This document shows, one piece after another, positions 44,908 to 52,522 of a stretch of DNA of 64,000 nucleotides. Position numbers and translations under genes: made by a program. Under the pieces are notes generated by a model, which did not search any database, was not told where the DNA came from, and saw only the letters and a program-made list of their open reading frames with translations. Position 1 is the stretch's first letter. Every line of letters starts with the position of its first letter. The stretch lies in the NCBI RefSeq assembly GCF_024300625.1, contig NZ_CP101322.1:509992-573991 (forward strand), read 5' to 3'. This DNA comes from Halovivax gelatinilyticus. GTDB taxonomy: Archaea; Halobacteriota; Halobacteria; Halobacteriales; Natrialbaceae.

Positions 44908-46593
44908 ATGAGCACCAGCACGTTACCGATCGACGAGGAGACGAACTGGCGACAACGCATTGCACTGACGGTAATCGGTATCGCCGCAATCCTTGTCCTG
45001 TACACGTTACTCTACCAGTGGGCGTCGAGCGCGTTCACCGGGCAGGAGATTTCGTTCGCCCAGGCGCTCCAGAAGGTCGTCGAGATCGTCACCACCGCAG
45101 GGTTCGGTGGTGATACTGACGTGTGGGAACAGAGCGATCGGTTCGCTCTGATGATTGTGTTCATGAACCTCTCGGCTGTGCTCCTGGTCTTCGTCGCCAT
45201 TCCGCTGTACGCCGTACCGCTGTTCCGGCAGGCAATGAAAACTCGGCCGCCGACGACCAGCGATCTGACTGATCACGTAATCATCTGTGGCTACTCCGCC
45301 CAGGACGAGGTGTTGCGTAAGGAGCTTCAGGCGGTCGATATCCCGTATCTGTACGTCGAACCAGACCCCGAACTGGTGATGGAGTTGAACGAGCGAGGGC
45401 TCAACGCAATCATGGGCGATCTGGAGTCGGCCGACACCTATCGCGCGGCCAACGCCACTCACGCACAAGCTCTCGTGGCTGACATCGACGACGAGACGAA
45501 TCCCACCGTGATCCTTTCGGCCAACCAAGTTAATCCCGACCTGCGAACAATCAGCGTTATTAAAGAACTGGAAGTTGAGACCTATCACCGCTACGCGGGG
45601 GCCGACGATATCGTCTCAACTCGACAACTGTTAGGGAAAAGCCTCGGGCTGCGTGCGGCGGGTACCTATGCGGAAAAGCTTCAGCAAGCGATCGAGGTCG
45701 AGAGCGACCTCCAGATCACAGGGGTGTTAGTCGAGAAGGGGAGCGACCTCGTCGGCCAGACATTAAGAGAATCCAGGGTCTTCGATCGGATGGGCGTCAC
45801 GATCGTTGGTGCCTGGATCGGCGGGAAGTTCGTCGTCACCCCTGATCCGGACACCGTAATCGAGGAGAACACGATCCTTCTAATCACCGGCGAGCACGAT
45901 GACTTCGAGGATTTGCAGACCCGAAAGATTCCGGCACACGATGAGCACGAGCCACGGGTGGTCGTCTGTGGTTTCGGGACGGTCGGTCAATCAGTCGTCG
46001 AAACGTTGCAAGCGGAGGGACTCCAAGTAGAGTCGATCGACATCGAACCCAAAGACGGTGTAGATATCATCGGCGACATAACAGACCCGGAGACATTGGA
46101 GCGAGCAAACGTCGAGGACGCGCGTGCCGTGGTCCTCTCGATTGACGAGGATACGACCACGATTTACGCAACGCTAATTCTCAATCAACTCGCACCGGAC
46201 ACCGAGATCGTCGCCCGCGCTGGCGGCGACGATAGCGTGCAGAAACTCTACAACGCCGGCGCTGACTTTGTGCTCTCACTCTCTCACTTGACCGGTGAGA
46301 GCCTGGCGTCGTTGCTAATAGAGGAGTCGGAGATCCTGACTCCTGACGTCAACTTTGAATTCATCCGGGCGTCAGTGCCGACGTTTATTGGACAGAGTCT
46401 GGGTGAACTCGATTTGCGAAATCAAACCGGCTGTACGGTCGTTGCGGTCGAGCACAACGGCGAGGTATTGACAGACATCGGCGCGAACTTCACGATCGAA
46501 GGAGACGATGTGCTCATTGTTGCTGGCAGCAAGGCATCGCGGAATCGATTCCACCAGTTAGTCACAGAGATGGAAAAGAACGATACTAGCTGA
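44908..46593 (+). CDS. TrkA/RCK ion-channel protein (two membrane helices, two RCK pairs)
   Basis: This 561-residue protein has two membrane helices flanking a pore-like loop (EIVTTAGFGGDTDVWEQSDRF) in its first 110 residues. Then come two RCK units. RCK-N 1 (HVIICGYSAQDEV) and RCK-C 1 (VGQTLRESRVFDRMGV) occupy about 125-340. RCK-N 2 (RVVVCGFGTVGQSVVETL) and RCK-C 2 (IGQSLGELDL) occupy about 345-555. The loop TTAGFGGD differs from the usual T-V-G-Y/F-G-D potassium filter, so selectivity is uncertain. It is co-transcribed with the permease, 1 base after its stop. A role in ion homeostasis under control of the Lrp-RCK regulator is inferred. Confidence 0.9.
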   Translation: MSTSTLPIDEETNWRQRIALTVIGIAAILVLYTLLYQWASSAFTGQEISFAQALQKVVEIVTTAGFGGDTDVWEQSDRFALMIVFMNLSAVLLVFVAIPLYAVPLFRQAMKTRPPTTSDLTDHVIICGYSAQDEVLRKELQAVDIPYLYVEPDPELVMELNERGLNAIMGDLESADTYRAANATHAQALVADIDDETNPTVILSANQVNPDLRTISVIKELEVETYHRYAGADDIVSTRQLLGKSLGLRAAGTYAEKLQQAIEVESDLQITGVLVEKGSDLVGQTLRESRVFDRMGVTIVGAWIGGKFVVTPDPDTVIEENTILLITGEHDDFEDLQTRKIPAHDEHEPRVVVCGFGTVGQSVVETLQAEGLQVESIDIEPKDGVDIIGDITDPETLERANVEDARAVVLSIDEDTTTIYATLILNQLAPDTEIVARAGGDDSVQKLYNAGADFVLSLSHLTGESLASLLIEESEILTPDVNFEFIRASVPTFIGQSLGELDLRNQTGCTVVAVEHNGEVLTDIGANFTIEGDDVLIVAGSKASRNRFHQLVTEMEKNDTS

Positions 46594-46814
46594 TTGTCCC
46601 AAAATCACCATATAATACATCGAACATTATCTGTTTGAACGTGTTCTAACCCACCTATTACCTCTATCGGTAACATCACGACCCAGCAACACTCACTTCA
46701 CCTACACCGGTCGATCCGGACATTCCACAATCGACCAAACTCTCGGCTGCATTCGCGCTATCTATTCAACACGGTACGATGGATTTCAGTGTAATCTGAC
46801 AACGATTCTGGCGC
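46594..46814. other. A/T-rich intergenic DNA
   Basis: Downstream of the channel gene the sequence is A/T-rich for this genome and shows no gene, repeat or fold that I can support. Confidence 0.4.
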
Positions 46815-47072
46815 TCACTTCGCATGTGTAGTGAATGGAGTTTCATGGAAACAGTTTACTAAAGAAGGAGATTTCAACAGAGCCTTACAGGAACCAGTTC
46901 CGGTGAGGTATTTCATATGATCCTGTGGGACACGCCCCCATTTGATTTTCCGTTCCCAATCGTTGATTCGACTGAAGCCACGCTTCGCGAGGTCGGGGTT
47001 GTGGTGTTTGATGCGCTCCTGATCGTTATAGACTGCCGGATGAATTCGATATCGACTCGGCGCGTTCGGCAC
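46815..47072 (-). CDS. Small hypothetical ORF, possibly half of a broken gene
   Basis: An 85-codon frame starts at GTG 47072 just after the stop of the next small frame. It contains DQERIKHHNPDLAKRGFSRINDWERKI, a plausible helical segment. Composition differs from the genome (more Lys, Asn, less Asp), suggesting acquired DNA. No family was recognised. Taken with the 56-residue ORF beside it, it may be one gene split by a frameshift. Confidence 0.3.
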   Translation of the reverse strand: MPNAPSRYRIHPAVYNDQERIKHHNPDLAKRGFSRINDWERKIKWGRVPQDHMKYLTGTGSCKALLKSPSLVNCFHETPFTTHAK

Positions 47073-47074
47073 GG

Positions 47075-47245
47075 TTACGTGTCGCGTTCGAAGCCAATCT
47101 TGGCTGCCAGCTCCTCAACAGTAAGGAAGGGTTCGTCTTCACTTTCCTCGGAATCGCCGCCCCGTTCGGTAATGACTTGCCGCTCATCGGGCAACATGTC
47201 GTCTTCGGGTTCAGACGAATTTGCCGCATCGGGACGTCCAGCCAT
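47075..47245 (-). CDS. Short hypothetical ORF, 56 residues, possibly the N-terminal part of a DNA-binding protein
   Basis: The frame starts at ATG 47245, about 36 bases after the TATA-like TTTATAACG on the minus strand. It encodes an acidic linker followed by FLTVEELAAKIGFERDT, which reads like the first helices of an HTH. It then stops at 47075, which looks premature for a full domain. It could be a truncated regulator, part of the same decayed gene as the frame that follows. Confidence 0.4.
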   Translation of the reverse strand: MAGRPDAANSSEPEDDMLPDERQVITERGGDSEESEDEPFLTVEELAAKIGFERDT

Positions 47246-47277
47246 GTCCTATTGGATAACTGGGGACGGTAAAAATC

Positions 47278-47286
47278 GTTATAAAT
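47278..47286 (-). promoter_or_regulatory. TATA-like box upstream of the 56-residue ORF
   Basis: On the minus strand TTTATAACG lies about 35 bases before ATG 47245. It is one of the clearest A/T boxes in the area and suggests that the short ORF is or was expressed. Confidence 0.4.
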
Positions 47287-47366
47287 GTGAGGCCGTTTAC
47301 CTGTTTTCCAGAGTACACAATCGGCACGTAATGCGTAATCGGTGTTAACAACCGCGTCAAATCCCG

Positions 47367-49004
47367 TCACTCCACCGGCGACACGTCCGTCACCGTTCCC
47401 ACGCCCTTGCTCCGGCCCTCGCGGAAGACGAACTTCTGGCCCTCTTCGACGAGGTAGGGGCGGAATTTGAAGCGAACGCGCGTCGTCCCGGTGTCGCCGG
47501 GAAGCAGCCGCCCGTCGTCGGGGTGGAAGGCGGCGGCCTCGCCGATCGTCTCCAGGTGGACGACGGGTTCGTAGCCGTCGCCGATGCGCGTCGGGTGGTT
47601 CAGGACCATCACCTCGGCTTCGAACTCGCGAACGGGGTCGGGATCGGCGTCGGCCGGCAGGAGGACCATCCCCCGTTCCAGGGCTGACTCCTTGATCCCT
47701 TTCAGCGCGATGCCGACGATGCGGCCAGACCGGGCGTGGTCGACGCGGTGGTAGTGCATCTCGATCGAGCGCACCTCGACCTCGCGAAAGCGGCCGTCGG
47801 GCATCGGCCCGACGAGGAGTTCGTCGCCGGCTTCGACCTCGCCCGACTTGATCGTCCCCGAGGCGACCGCGCCGACGCCGGTGACCGAGTAGGATCGATC
47901 GACGTACATCCGGAACTCGCCGTCGTCGTCGGCCGTCTTCGGCAGGCGATCGAACAGCTCGTCGAGGACGTCCAGGCCCTCCATCGTGACGGCGCTCGTT
48001 TGAACGATCGGGACGACGGTGTCGCTCACCTCCTCGACGGCGGCGTCGACGCCGTGTCTGGAGACCGACAGCGGCGACTTCTCGACGTCGCGCAGCAGGC
48101 GCTCGACCTCGCGTTCGACTTCGGCAACCCGCGCCGGGTCGACCGCGTCGGTCTTCGTGATCGCGACGATCGTCGGCAGCTCCGTCGCGAGCAGGACGCC
48201 CAGGTGCTCTCGAGTGACGCGCGTCGGTCCGTCCTCGGCCTCGACGACGAGCAGGCCGTAATCTAACTTCTGTCCGACGAGCCCGCGGATCGTGGTCCGC
48301 AACCAGGGTTCGTGACCGACCGTGTCGACGAACGAGACCAGCCGGTCTGCGTCCTCGACGACGGCCGCGCGATCTTCCTTCCGGTTCGGATTGCGGACGT
48401 GGACCGGCCCGTCGTCGTCGAACCCGTAGACGGCGTAGGAGAGGTCCGCCGAGAGGCCGCGCTCGACCTCGTGAGGTTTGACGTCCAGAAACGCGCGGGT
48501 TCCGCCGTCGCCGTCGTCGGCCCGACCGGTGACGAGCGAGCCGACCAGCGTCGACTTGCCGTGGTCGACGTGGCCGGCCGTTCCGATGACGATGTGTTCG
48601 TCGTCGGTCTCCAGGACGGCGCCGTCACAGACGGTCGCGACGCCGACGAGGCCGTCGTCGCCCGCGCCGTTTCGCGAGACGCCCGCTTCGCGGTCGACGC
48701 CCCAGGTCTGGACGTCGTCGATGTGCGCGCCGGCCTCCTCGGCGAGCAACGAGAGGACGTCCATCGACTCGGAGAACGCTTCGTGGGAGATACCCGCGAG
48801 GCCGCCGTCGTCGGTCACGCCCACGACGTACGTCGCCTCGCCGTCGCCCGAAAGCACGCGGTGGCGAAGCTGGGCCGCTAGACTCTCCCGGCGACCCTCT
48901 GCCAGGTGAACGTTCCGGGAGAGTCGCTCCTTGAACTCGACGTTGCCACCGTCCTCCTCGCCTCGGTCCAGGGCCCGCTGCAACAGGGCCCGGTCACGGG
49001 ACAT
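47367..49004 (-). CDS. GTPBP1-like translational GTPase
   Basis: This 545-residue protein has an N-terminal domain of about 135 residues. An EF-Tu-like G domain follows: P-loop GTAGHVDHGKST, DTVGHEPW and ITKTDAVD. Two beta-barrel domains complete it, with VTGVGAVASGTIKSGEV and ending FVFREGRSKGVGTVTDVSP. This matches the archaeal/eukaryotic GTPBP1/GTPBP2 group, related to EF-1alpha and thought to act on mRNA or ribosome rescue. Role inferred. The start is ATG 49004. A copy of its last 21 residues is found near 40,300. Confidence 0.9.
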   Translation of the reverse strand: MSRDRALLQRALDRGEEDGGNVEFKERLSRNVHLAEGRRESLAAQLRHRVLSGDGEATYVVGVTDDGGLAGISHEAFSESMDVLSLLAEEAGAHIDDVQTWGVDREAGVSRNGAGDDGLVGVATVCDGAVLETDDEHIVIGTAGHVDHGKSTLVGSLVTGRADDGDGGTRAFLDVKPHEVERGLSADLSYAVYGFDDDGPVHVRNPNRKEDRAAVVEDADRLVSFVDTVGHEPWLRTTIRGLVGQKLDYGLLVVEAEDGPTRVTREHLGVLLATELPTIVAITKTDAVDPARVAEVEREVERLLRDVEKSPLSVSRHGVDAAVEEVSDTVVPIVQTSAVTMEGLDVLDELFDRLPKTADDDGEFRMYVDRSYSVTGVGAVASGTIKSGEVEAGDELLVGPMPDGRFREVEVRSIEMHYHRVDHARSGRIVGIALKGIKESALERGMVLLPADADPDPVREFEAEVMVLNHPTRIGDGYEPVVHLETIGEAAAFHPDDGRLLPGDTGTTRVRFKFRPYLVEEGQKFVFREGRSKGVGTVTDVSPVE

Positions 49005-49130
49005 ATAGTTCGCTACCCACTCACACAGGAAAAGCCTTCTCTAGTGCTAGATGGTAGCATGTAACTATTTGCTGGCCGCGCTATACGATTTCGGGGCGGC
49101 TTTGAAGCCGCTTCGGCTCGAAGTCACCGT

Positions 49131-49307
49131 ATGAGCGTCAGCGGCCTCTGTCAGATCTGCGAATCGCGGCCCGCCCAGGAGCGCTGTGACAACTGCGGCG
49201 CGCTCGTCTGCGAGGAGCACTTCGAACGAGGACTCGGCCTGTGTGCCACCTGCGCCGCCCAGGCGGATCCGGGCCGGGACGAAGAGACCGACATACACCG
49301 GTTTTGA
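49131..49307 (+). CDS. Tiny HIT-type zinc-finger protein (58 aa)
   Basis: From ATG 49131 to TGA 49307 a 58-residue frame reads MSVSGLCQICESRPAQERC, then DNCGALVCEEHFERGLGLCATCAA. Its seven or more Cys plus His match the HIT/B-box-like zinc-finger spacing (CxxC...C..C...C..H...C..C). It is a likely zinc-binding protein of the kind that mediates protein contacts. It is followed 15 bases later by a hypothetical gene on the same strand. Confidence 0.8.
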   Translation: MSVSGLCQICESRPAQERCDNCGALVCEEHFERGLGLCATCAAQADPGRDEETDIHRF

Positions 49308-49322
49308 GCCACCACCGTACCC

Positions 49323-49592
49323 ATGACCACCATCAGAAAGTTGTTCGGCGACGCCGTCGGGTTCGGCGAACGCCACTGCCTCGATCTCCGCACAGACGAC
49401 GGTGATCTCGTCGCGCAGAATCCGAACGAGAACTGCCCCGTCGAGATTCTCGTCTCCGAAGGACTCGACGAACTATCCGAGAAACCACCCGGCCATCCGG
49501 TCTACGTCGAGATTCAACGCGAGTTCGTCGGCGATCGGGTCGTCGGTCGAGTGATCTCAGCTACCTGCCCGGACGAAGAACAAACGCCCTAG
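49323..49592 (+). CDS. Conserved small haloarchaeal hypothetical protein
   Basis: The 89-residue acidic protein starts MTTIRKLFGDAVGFGERHCLDLR and ends with a hydrophilic tail. It looks like a small beta-rich domain (VYVEIQREFVGDRVVGRVIS). It lies just after the HIT-type zinc-finger gene, so they may be co-transcribed. No function is assigned. Confidence 0.65.
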   Translation: MTTIRKLFGDAVGFGERHCLDLRTDDGDLVAQNPNENCPVEILVSEGLDELSEKPPGHPVYVEIQREFVGDRVVGRVISATCPDEEQTP

Positions 49593-49595
49593 GTG

Positions 49596-50420
49596 TCACT
49601 CCTCGCGATACTGGTTCAGGCGCGCTTTCAGGCGCTTTGCGGCCCGACCGGCCGCGGTGGCGAAGGCGTCGCCGGTCGCGTCTTCGCCGGCGAAGATAAT
49701 TCCGCGCGAGGAGTTGACGAGGCCGACGCCGCCGGCCAGACCGTACTCGACGGCCGCCTCGGCGTCGCCGCCCTGGGCGCCCACCCCGGGGACGAGGAAG
49801 GGGAGATCCGGCACCTGTTCGCGCAGCGACTCGAGTTCGTCCGGGTTGGTCGCGCCGACGACGAGTCCGACGTTGTCGTTTTCGTTCCACAGATCGGCGA
49901 GCGCCGCGACCCTCTCGTAGACCGCCTCACCGGTCTCGAGTTCGAGGTCCTGCAGATCGGCGCCGCCGGGGTTGGACGTGCGACAGAGGACGAAGACGCC
50001 GGCCTCTTCGTTCGCCAGAAACGGCTGCAACGAGTCGCGGCCCATGTACGGATTGACGGTGATCGCGTCGGCCGTCGGTCCCGGCGCGTCCGGGTTGACG
50101 AGTTCGGCGTACTGACGGGTCGTGTTGCCGATGTCAGCGCGTTTGGCGTCGAGCAGGACGGGCACGTCCTTGCCGTGGGCGTAGGCGATGGTCTCCGCCA
50201 GCGCCCGCCAGCCGTCGGGATCCTCGTAGAAGGCCGCGTTCGGCTTGTAGACGGCCGCGTGTTCGTGCGTGGCATCGATGATCCGGCGGTTGAACGCCCA
50301 CCGCGGCAGGTCGTGATCCTGGAGGTGAGCCGGAATTCGCGAGAGATCCGGATCCAGGCCAACCGAGACGACGCTGTCGACCGTGACGATACGGTCGTGC
50401 AACCGATCGAAGAAGTTCAT
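49596..50420 (-). CDS. pyrF: Orotidine 5'-phosphate decarboxylase
   Basis: The 274-residue TIM-barrel enzyme has VSVGLDPDLSRIP, the catalytic DAKRADIGNT (Lys-x-x-Asp of OMP decarboxylases), GVFVLCRTSNPG and PFLVPGVGAQGGD. It performs the last step of UMP synthesis. ATG 50420 is preferred over an upstream start at 50474. It resembles the long PyrF type (about 270 residues) found in halophiles and some bacteria. It is convergent with the small gene at 49323. Confidence 0.94.
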   Translation of the reverse strand: MNFFDRLHDRIVTVDSVVSVGLDPDLSRIPAHLQDHDLPRWAFNRRIIDATHEHAAVYKPNAAFYEDPDGWRALAETIAYAHGKDVPVLLDAKRADIGNTTRQYAELVNPDAPGPTADAITVNPYMGRDSLQPFLANEEAGVFVLCRTSNPGGADLQDLELETGEAVYERVAALADLWNENDNVGLVVGATNPDELESLREQVPDLPFLVPGVGAQGGDAEAAVEYGLAGGVGLVNSSRGIIFAGEDATGDAFATAAGRAAKRLKARLNQYREE

Positions 50421-50542
50421 ATTCCCGGCTGAGCGGTCGACCGCCGAAAGGGTTGCTATCGACGGCGGGACCACTCCGGCGCTGAAACAACGTCACAGCG
50501 CCGCGACGGCCGAGAGGCCCCCGACCGCGGGAACGTCCCCGG

Positions 50543-50911
50543 TCACTCACCCGGATACGCCATCGTCGAGAGGAGGGCGTTCTCCGCCTGCCGGGAGTCG
50601 AGTCGCGTGTGCTGGCAGACGACCGGGACGTCCGATTCGATCACGGTCGCGAAGTCCGCACCCGTCGGAATCGGCTCGGGTTCGTCGAAGTCGTTGAATC
50701 GGAAGTGGCTCGTCCGGCGGGCCGGCACGGTTTTCTCGTACGGGCCGACCGGGTCCCGATCCGAGAAGTAGACGGTGATCTCGAGCGTCGCCTCCTCGTC
50801 GCCCGCGTTCAGCACGCAGAGCGTCTCGTGGCTCTCCATCTCCGGCTCCGGGCCGGTGCTTTCTTCCGGAATGTACCCCTCGGGAATCGCCCACGTACGC
50901 GTACCAATCAT
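50543..50911 (-). CDS. Anabaena sensory rhodopsin transducer (ASRT)-family protein
   Basis: This 122-residue protein matches the ASRT pattern almost end to end. TWAIPEGYIP at the start is followed by SHETLCVLNAGDEEATL, VYFSDRDPVGPYEKTVPARR, and QHTRLDSRQAENALLSTMAY. In the cyanobacterium Anabaena ASRT is a soluble tetrameric partner of sensory rhodopsin. The fold is a cupin-like beta sandwich and homologues occur in genomes without rhodopsin, where they may bind sugars or DNA. No rhodopsin gene is in this window. Cytoplasmic, no signal peptide. Confidence 0.85.
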   Translation of the reverse strand: MIGTRTWAIPEGYIPEESTGPEPEMESHETLCVLNAGDEEATLEITVYFSDRDPVGPYEKTVPARRTSHFRFNDFDEPEPIPTGADFATVIESDVPVVCQHTRLDSRQAENALLSTMAYPGE

Positions 50912-51049
50912 CCTCGATCACCCGGGTTGGCCCTCTACGAACGGCCGAATAACCTCGCGGCTTGTACCCTCAGGTCGTGACGAGGGTGGGCCTACGTAGC
51001 CGTCGAAACGAACCGACAGTGCTCGAGCGAGTCTATCGAAACGGCAGCG

Positions 51050-51078
51050 TTTTAGGTATGTATATGATATGAATTTGT
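51050..51078 (+). promoter_or_regulatory. Promoter/possible operator of the AbrB-MazF pair
   Basis: The 29 bases before the ATG at 51079 are highly A/T-rich. They hold a TATA-like TTTTAGG and three nearby repeats of TATG/TATATG/ATATG. Such a site could be a TATA box and an autoregulatory binding site for the AbrB-type antitoxin. Confidence 0.4.
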
Positions 51079-51342
51079 ATGGCTGAGACACGACGCGTCG
51101 GGGAACGGGGCCAGGTAACGCTCCCGAAACGACTCCGGGAGTCGTTCGACATAAGCGGCGGCGACGAAGTCGAAATTCGCGAAGAGGGTGGCAAGATCGT
51201 CATCGAGAAACCGATTACACGCGACGAACTCGCCGCAGGATACCGAAACCGCGCCGACCGAGACGGGAAACTCGCGGACGCCTTCGACGGGACGTCTCGC
51301 GAAGCCACGGAGTACCTCGGCGACGCGCCGGAGTGGGAGTGA
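51079..51342 (+). CDS. AbrB/MazE-type antitoxin
   Basis: The 87-residue protein begins with a SpoVT-AbrB swapped-hairpin DNA-binding domain: RRVGERGQVTLPKRLRESF, then GDEVEIREEGGKIVIEKP. A charged C-terminal tail of about 35 residues (YRNRADRDGKLADAFDGT) would contact the toxin. It is directly followed by a MazF-type toxin gene with one base between stop and start. It is expected to neutralise the toxin and repress its own promoter. Confidence 0.88.
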   Translation: MAETRRVGERGQVTLPKRLRESFDISGGDEVEIREEGGKIVIEKPITRDELAAGYRNRADRDGKLADAFDGTSREATEYLGDAPEWE

Positions 51343-51343
51343 C

Positions 51344-51703
51344 ATGCACGTCCGCCGCGGCGATATCGCGATCGTCGAACTAGAGCCGACTCGCGGATCG
51401 GAACAGCGCGGGACGCGGCCGTGTCTCGTCGTGCAAAACGATATCGGGAACGAAAACGCACCGACGACCGTCGTCGTCCCGTTTTCGACGTCGTTCGGGG
51501 ATCGGCTGTACCCGTTCGAAGTGCTCGTTTCCGCCGATGAATGCGCGCTTCGATCGGATTCGGTCGCGATCTGTAGTCAGATTCGAACTGTCTCGACCGA
51601 GCATCGGATCCGAGACGTCGTCGGATCGGTTCCGGACGAGCGACTGGACGAGGTAGAGACGGCCCTCGAGTACAGTCTCGGCTTGCGTTCGCCCGCTCGA
51701 TAG
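51344..51703 (+). CDS. MazF/PemK-type endoribonuclease toxin
   Basis: The 119-residue protein begins VRRGDIAIVELEPTRGSEQRGTRPCLVVQND, the hallmark of MazF toxins, which cleave RNA at short sequence motifs. VVVPFSTSF and SQIRTVSTEHRI also match. Its ATG at 51344 follows the antitoxin stop by one base, so the two are translationally coupled. Together they form a type II toxin-antitoxin pair. Confidence 0.88.
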   Translation: MHVRRGDIAIVELEPTRGSEQRGTRPCLVVQNDIGNENAPTTVVVPFSTSFGDRLYPFEVLVSADECALRSDSVAICSQIRTVSTEHRIRDVVGSVPDERLDEVETALEYSLGLRSPAR

Positions 51704-51808
51704 AAGCGTCTCCCCGAAACTACGAGGATGGCAACAACCGCCGGATAGCCACCCAGGTGAACCGCTCGGAGACCCCCAACACTCAATCTGGCTCCCGGTG
51801 GATGCTCG

Positions 51809-52456
51809 ATGATGAGCCCCGACGAAACAAACTCGGTGATCGAGATTCCCGTCGACGGGGTCGCGCTCGAGGGCGAACTCGTGATTCCTCCGGGGGCGTC
51901 CGGGCTGGTCGTCTTCGCCCACGGGAGCGGCAGTAGTAGACACAGTCCGCGCAACAACGCAGTCGCCGAGACGCTGCGCGAACGCGGGCTGGCAACCCTG
52001 CTGTTCGACCTGCTCACCGAAGCCGAGGATCGCGACCGGGCGACGCGATTCGACATCCAGTTGCTCACAGATCGCCTCGTCGCGACGACGGGCTGGCTCC
52101 GCAACCGTCCGGAGACGAGCGCCCGCTCAATCGGCTACTTCGGGTCGAGCACGGGCGCCGCGGCGGCCCTCCGCGGCGCGGCGAGGCCGGAGGCAGAAAT
52201 CGACGCGGTCGTCTCGCGCGGCGGCCGGGTGGACATGGCCGAGGCGGTACTCGACGACGTGACCGCGCCGACCCGACTGATCGTCGGGGGAGACGACGAG
52301 TCGGTGCGCGAGTTGAACCGGGCGGTCTACGACCGGCTCTCGTGCGAGAAATCGGTAGAGATCGTCGAGGGCGCGGGCCACCTCTTCGACGGACCGGGGG
52401 AACTCGACGAAGTCGCCGACCTCGCTGCGGACTTGTTCTCGACGCACCTCGGGTAA
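51809..52456 (+). CDS. Dienelactone-hydrolase/alpha-beta hydrolase-like protein
   Basis: The 215-residue protein has an N-terminal beta-strand, VVFAHGSGSSRHSPRN, and the nucleophile elbow GYFGSSTGAAAAL (Ser). An acid follows in LIVGGDDESVREL and the His in VEGAGHLFDGPG. These fit the small alpha/beta hydrolase family (DLH or COG2945-like). The likely reaction is hydrolysis of an ester or lactone; substrate unknown. The start is the first of two tandem ATGs. Confidence 0.83.
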   Translation: MMSPDETNSVIEIPVDGVALEGELVIPPGASGLVVFAHGSGSSRHSPRNNAVAETLRERGLATLLFDLLTEAEDRDRATRFDIQLLTDRLVATTGWLRNRPETSARSIGYFGSSTGAAAALRGAARPEAEIDAVVSRGGRVDMAEAVLDDVTAPTRLIVGGDDESVRELNRAVYDRLSCEKSVEIVEGAGHLFDGPGELDEVADLAADLFSTHLG

Positions 52457-52522
52457 CCCCCCGAGAAGGGCTCGTTCGTCGCGCGGCCAACGCTCTTTGA
52501 CCTCGGGGGCGAGCGATCGAGT

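Noticed and set aside
47026-47370. 114-codon minus-strand frame over the GTPase border
   Set aside because: It competes with the short ORF that has a TATA box, and it shows no recognisable domain or codon bias.
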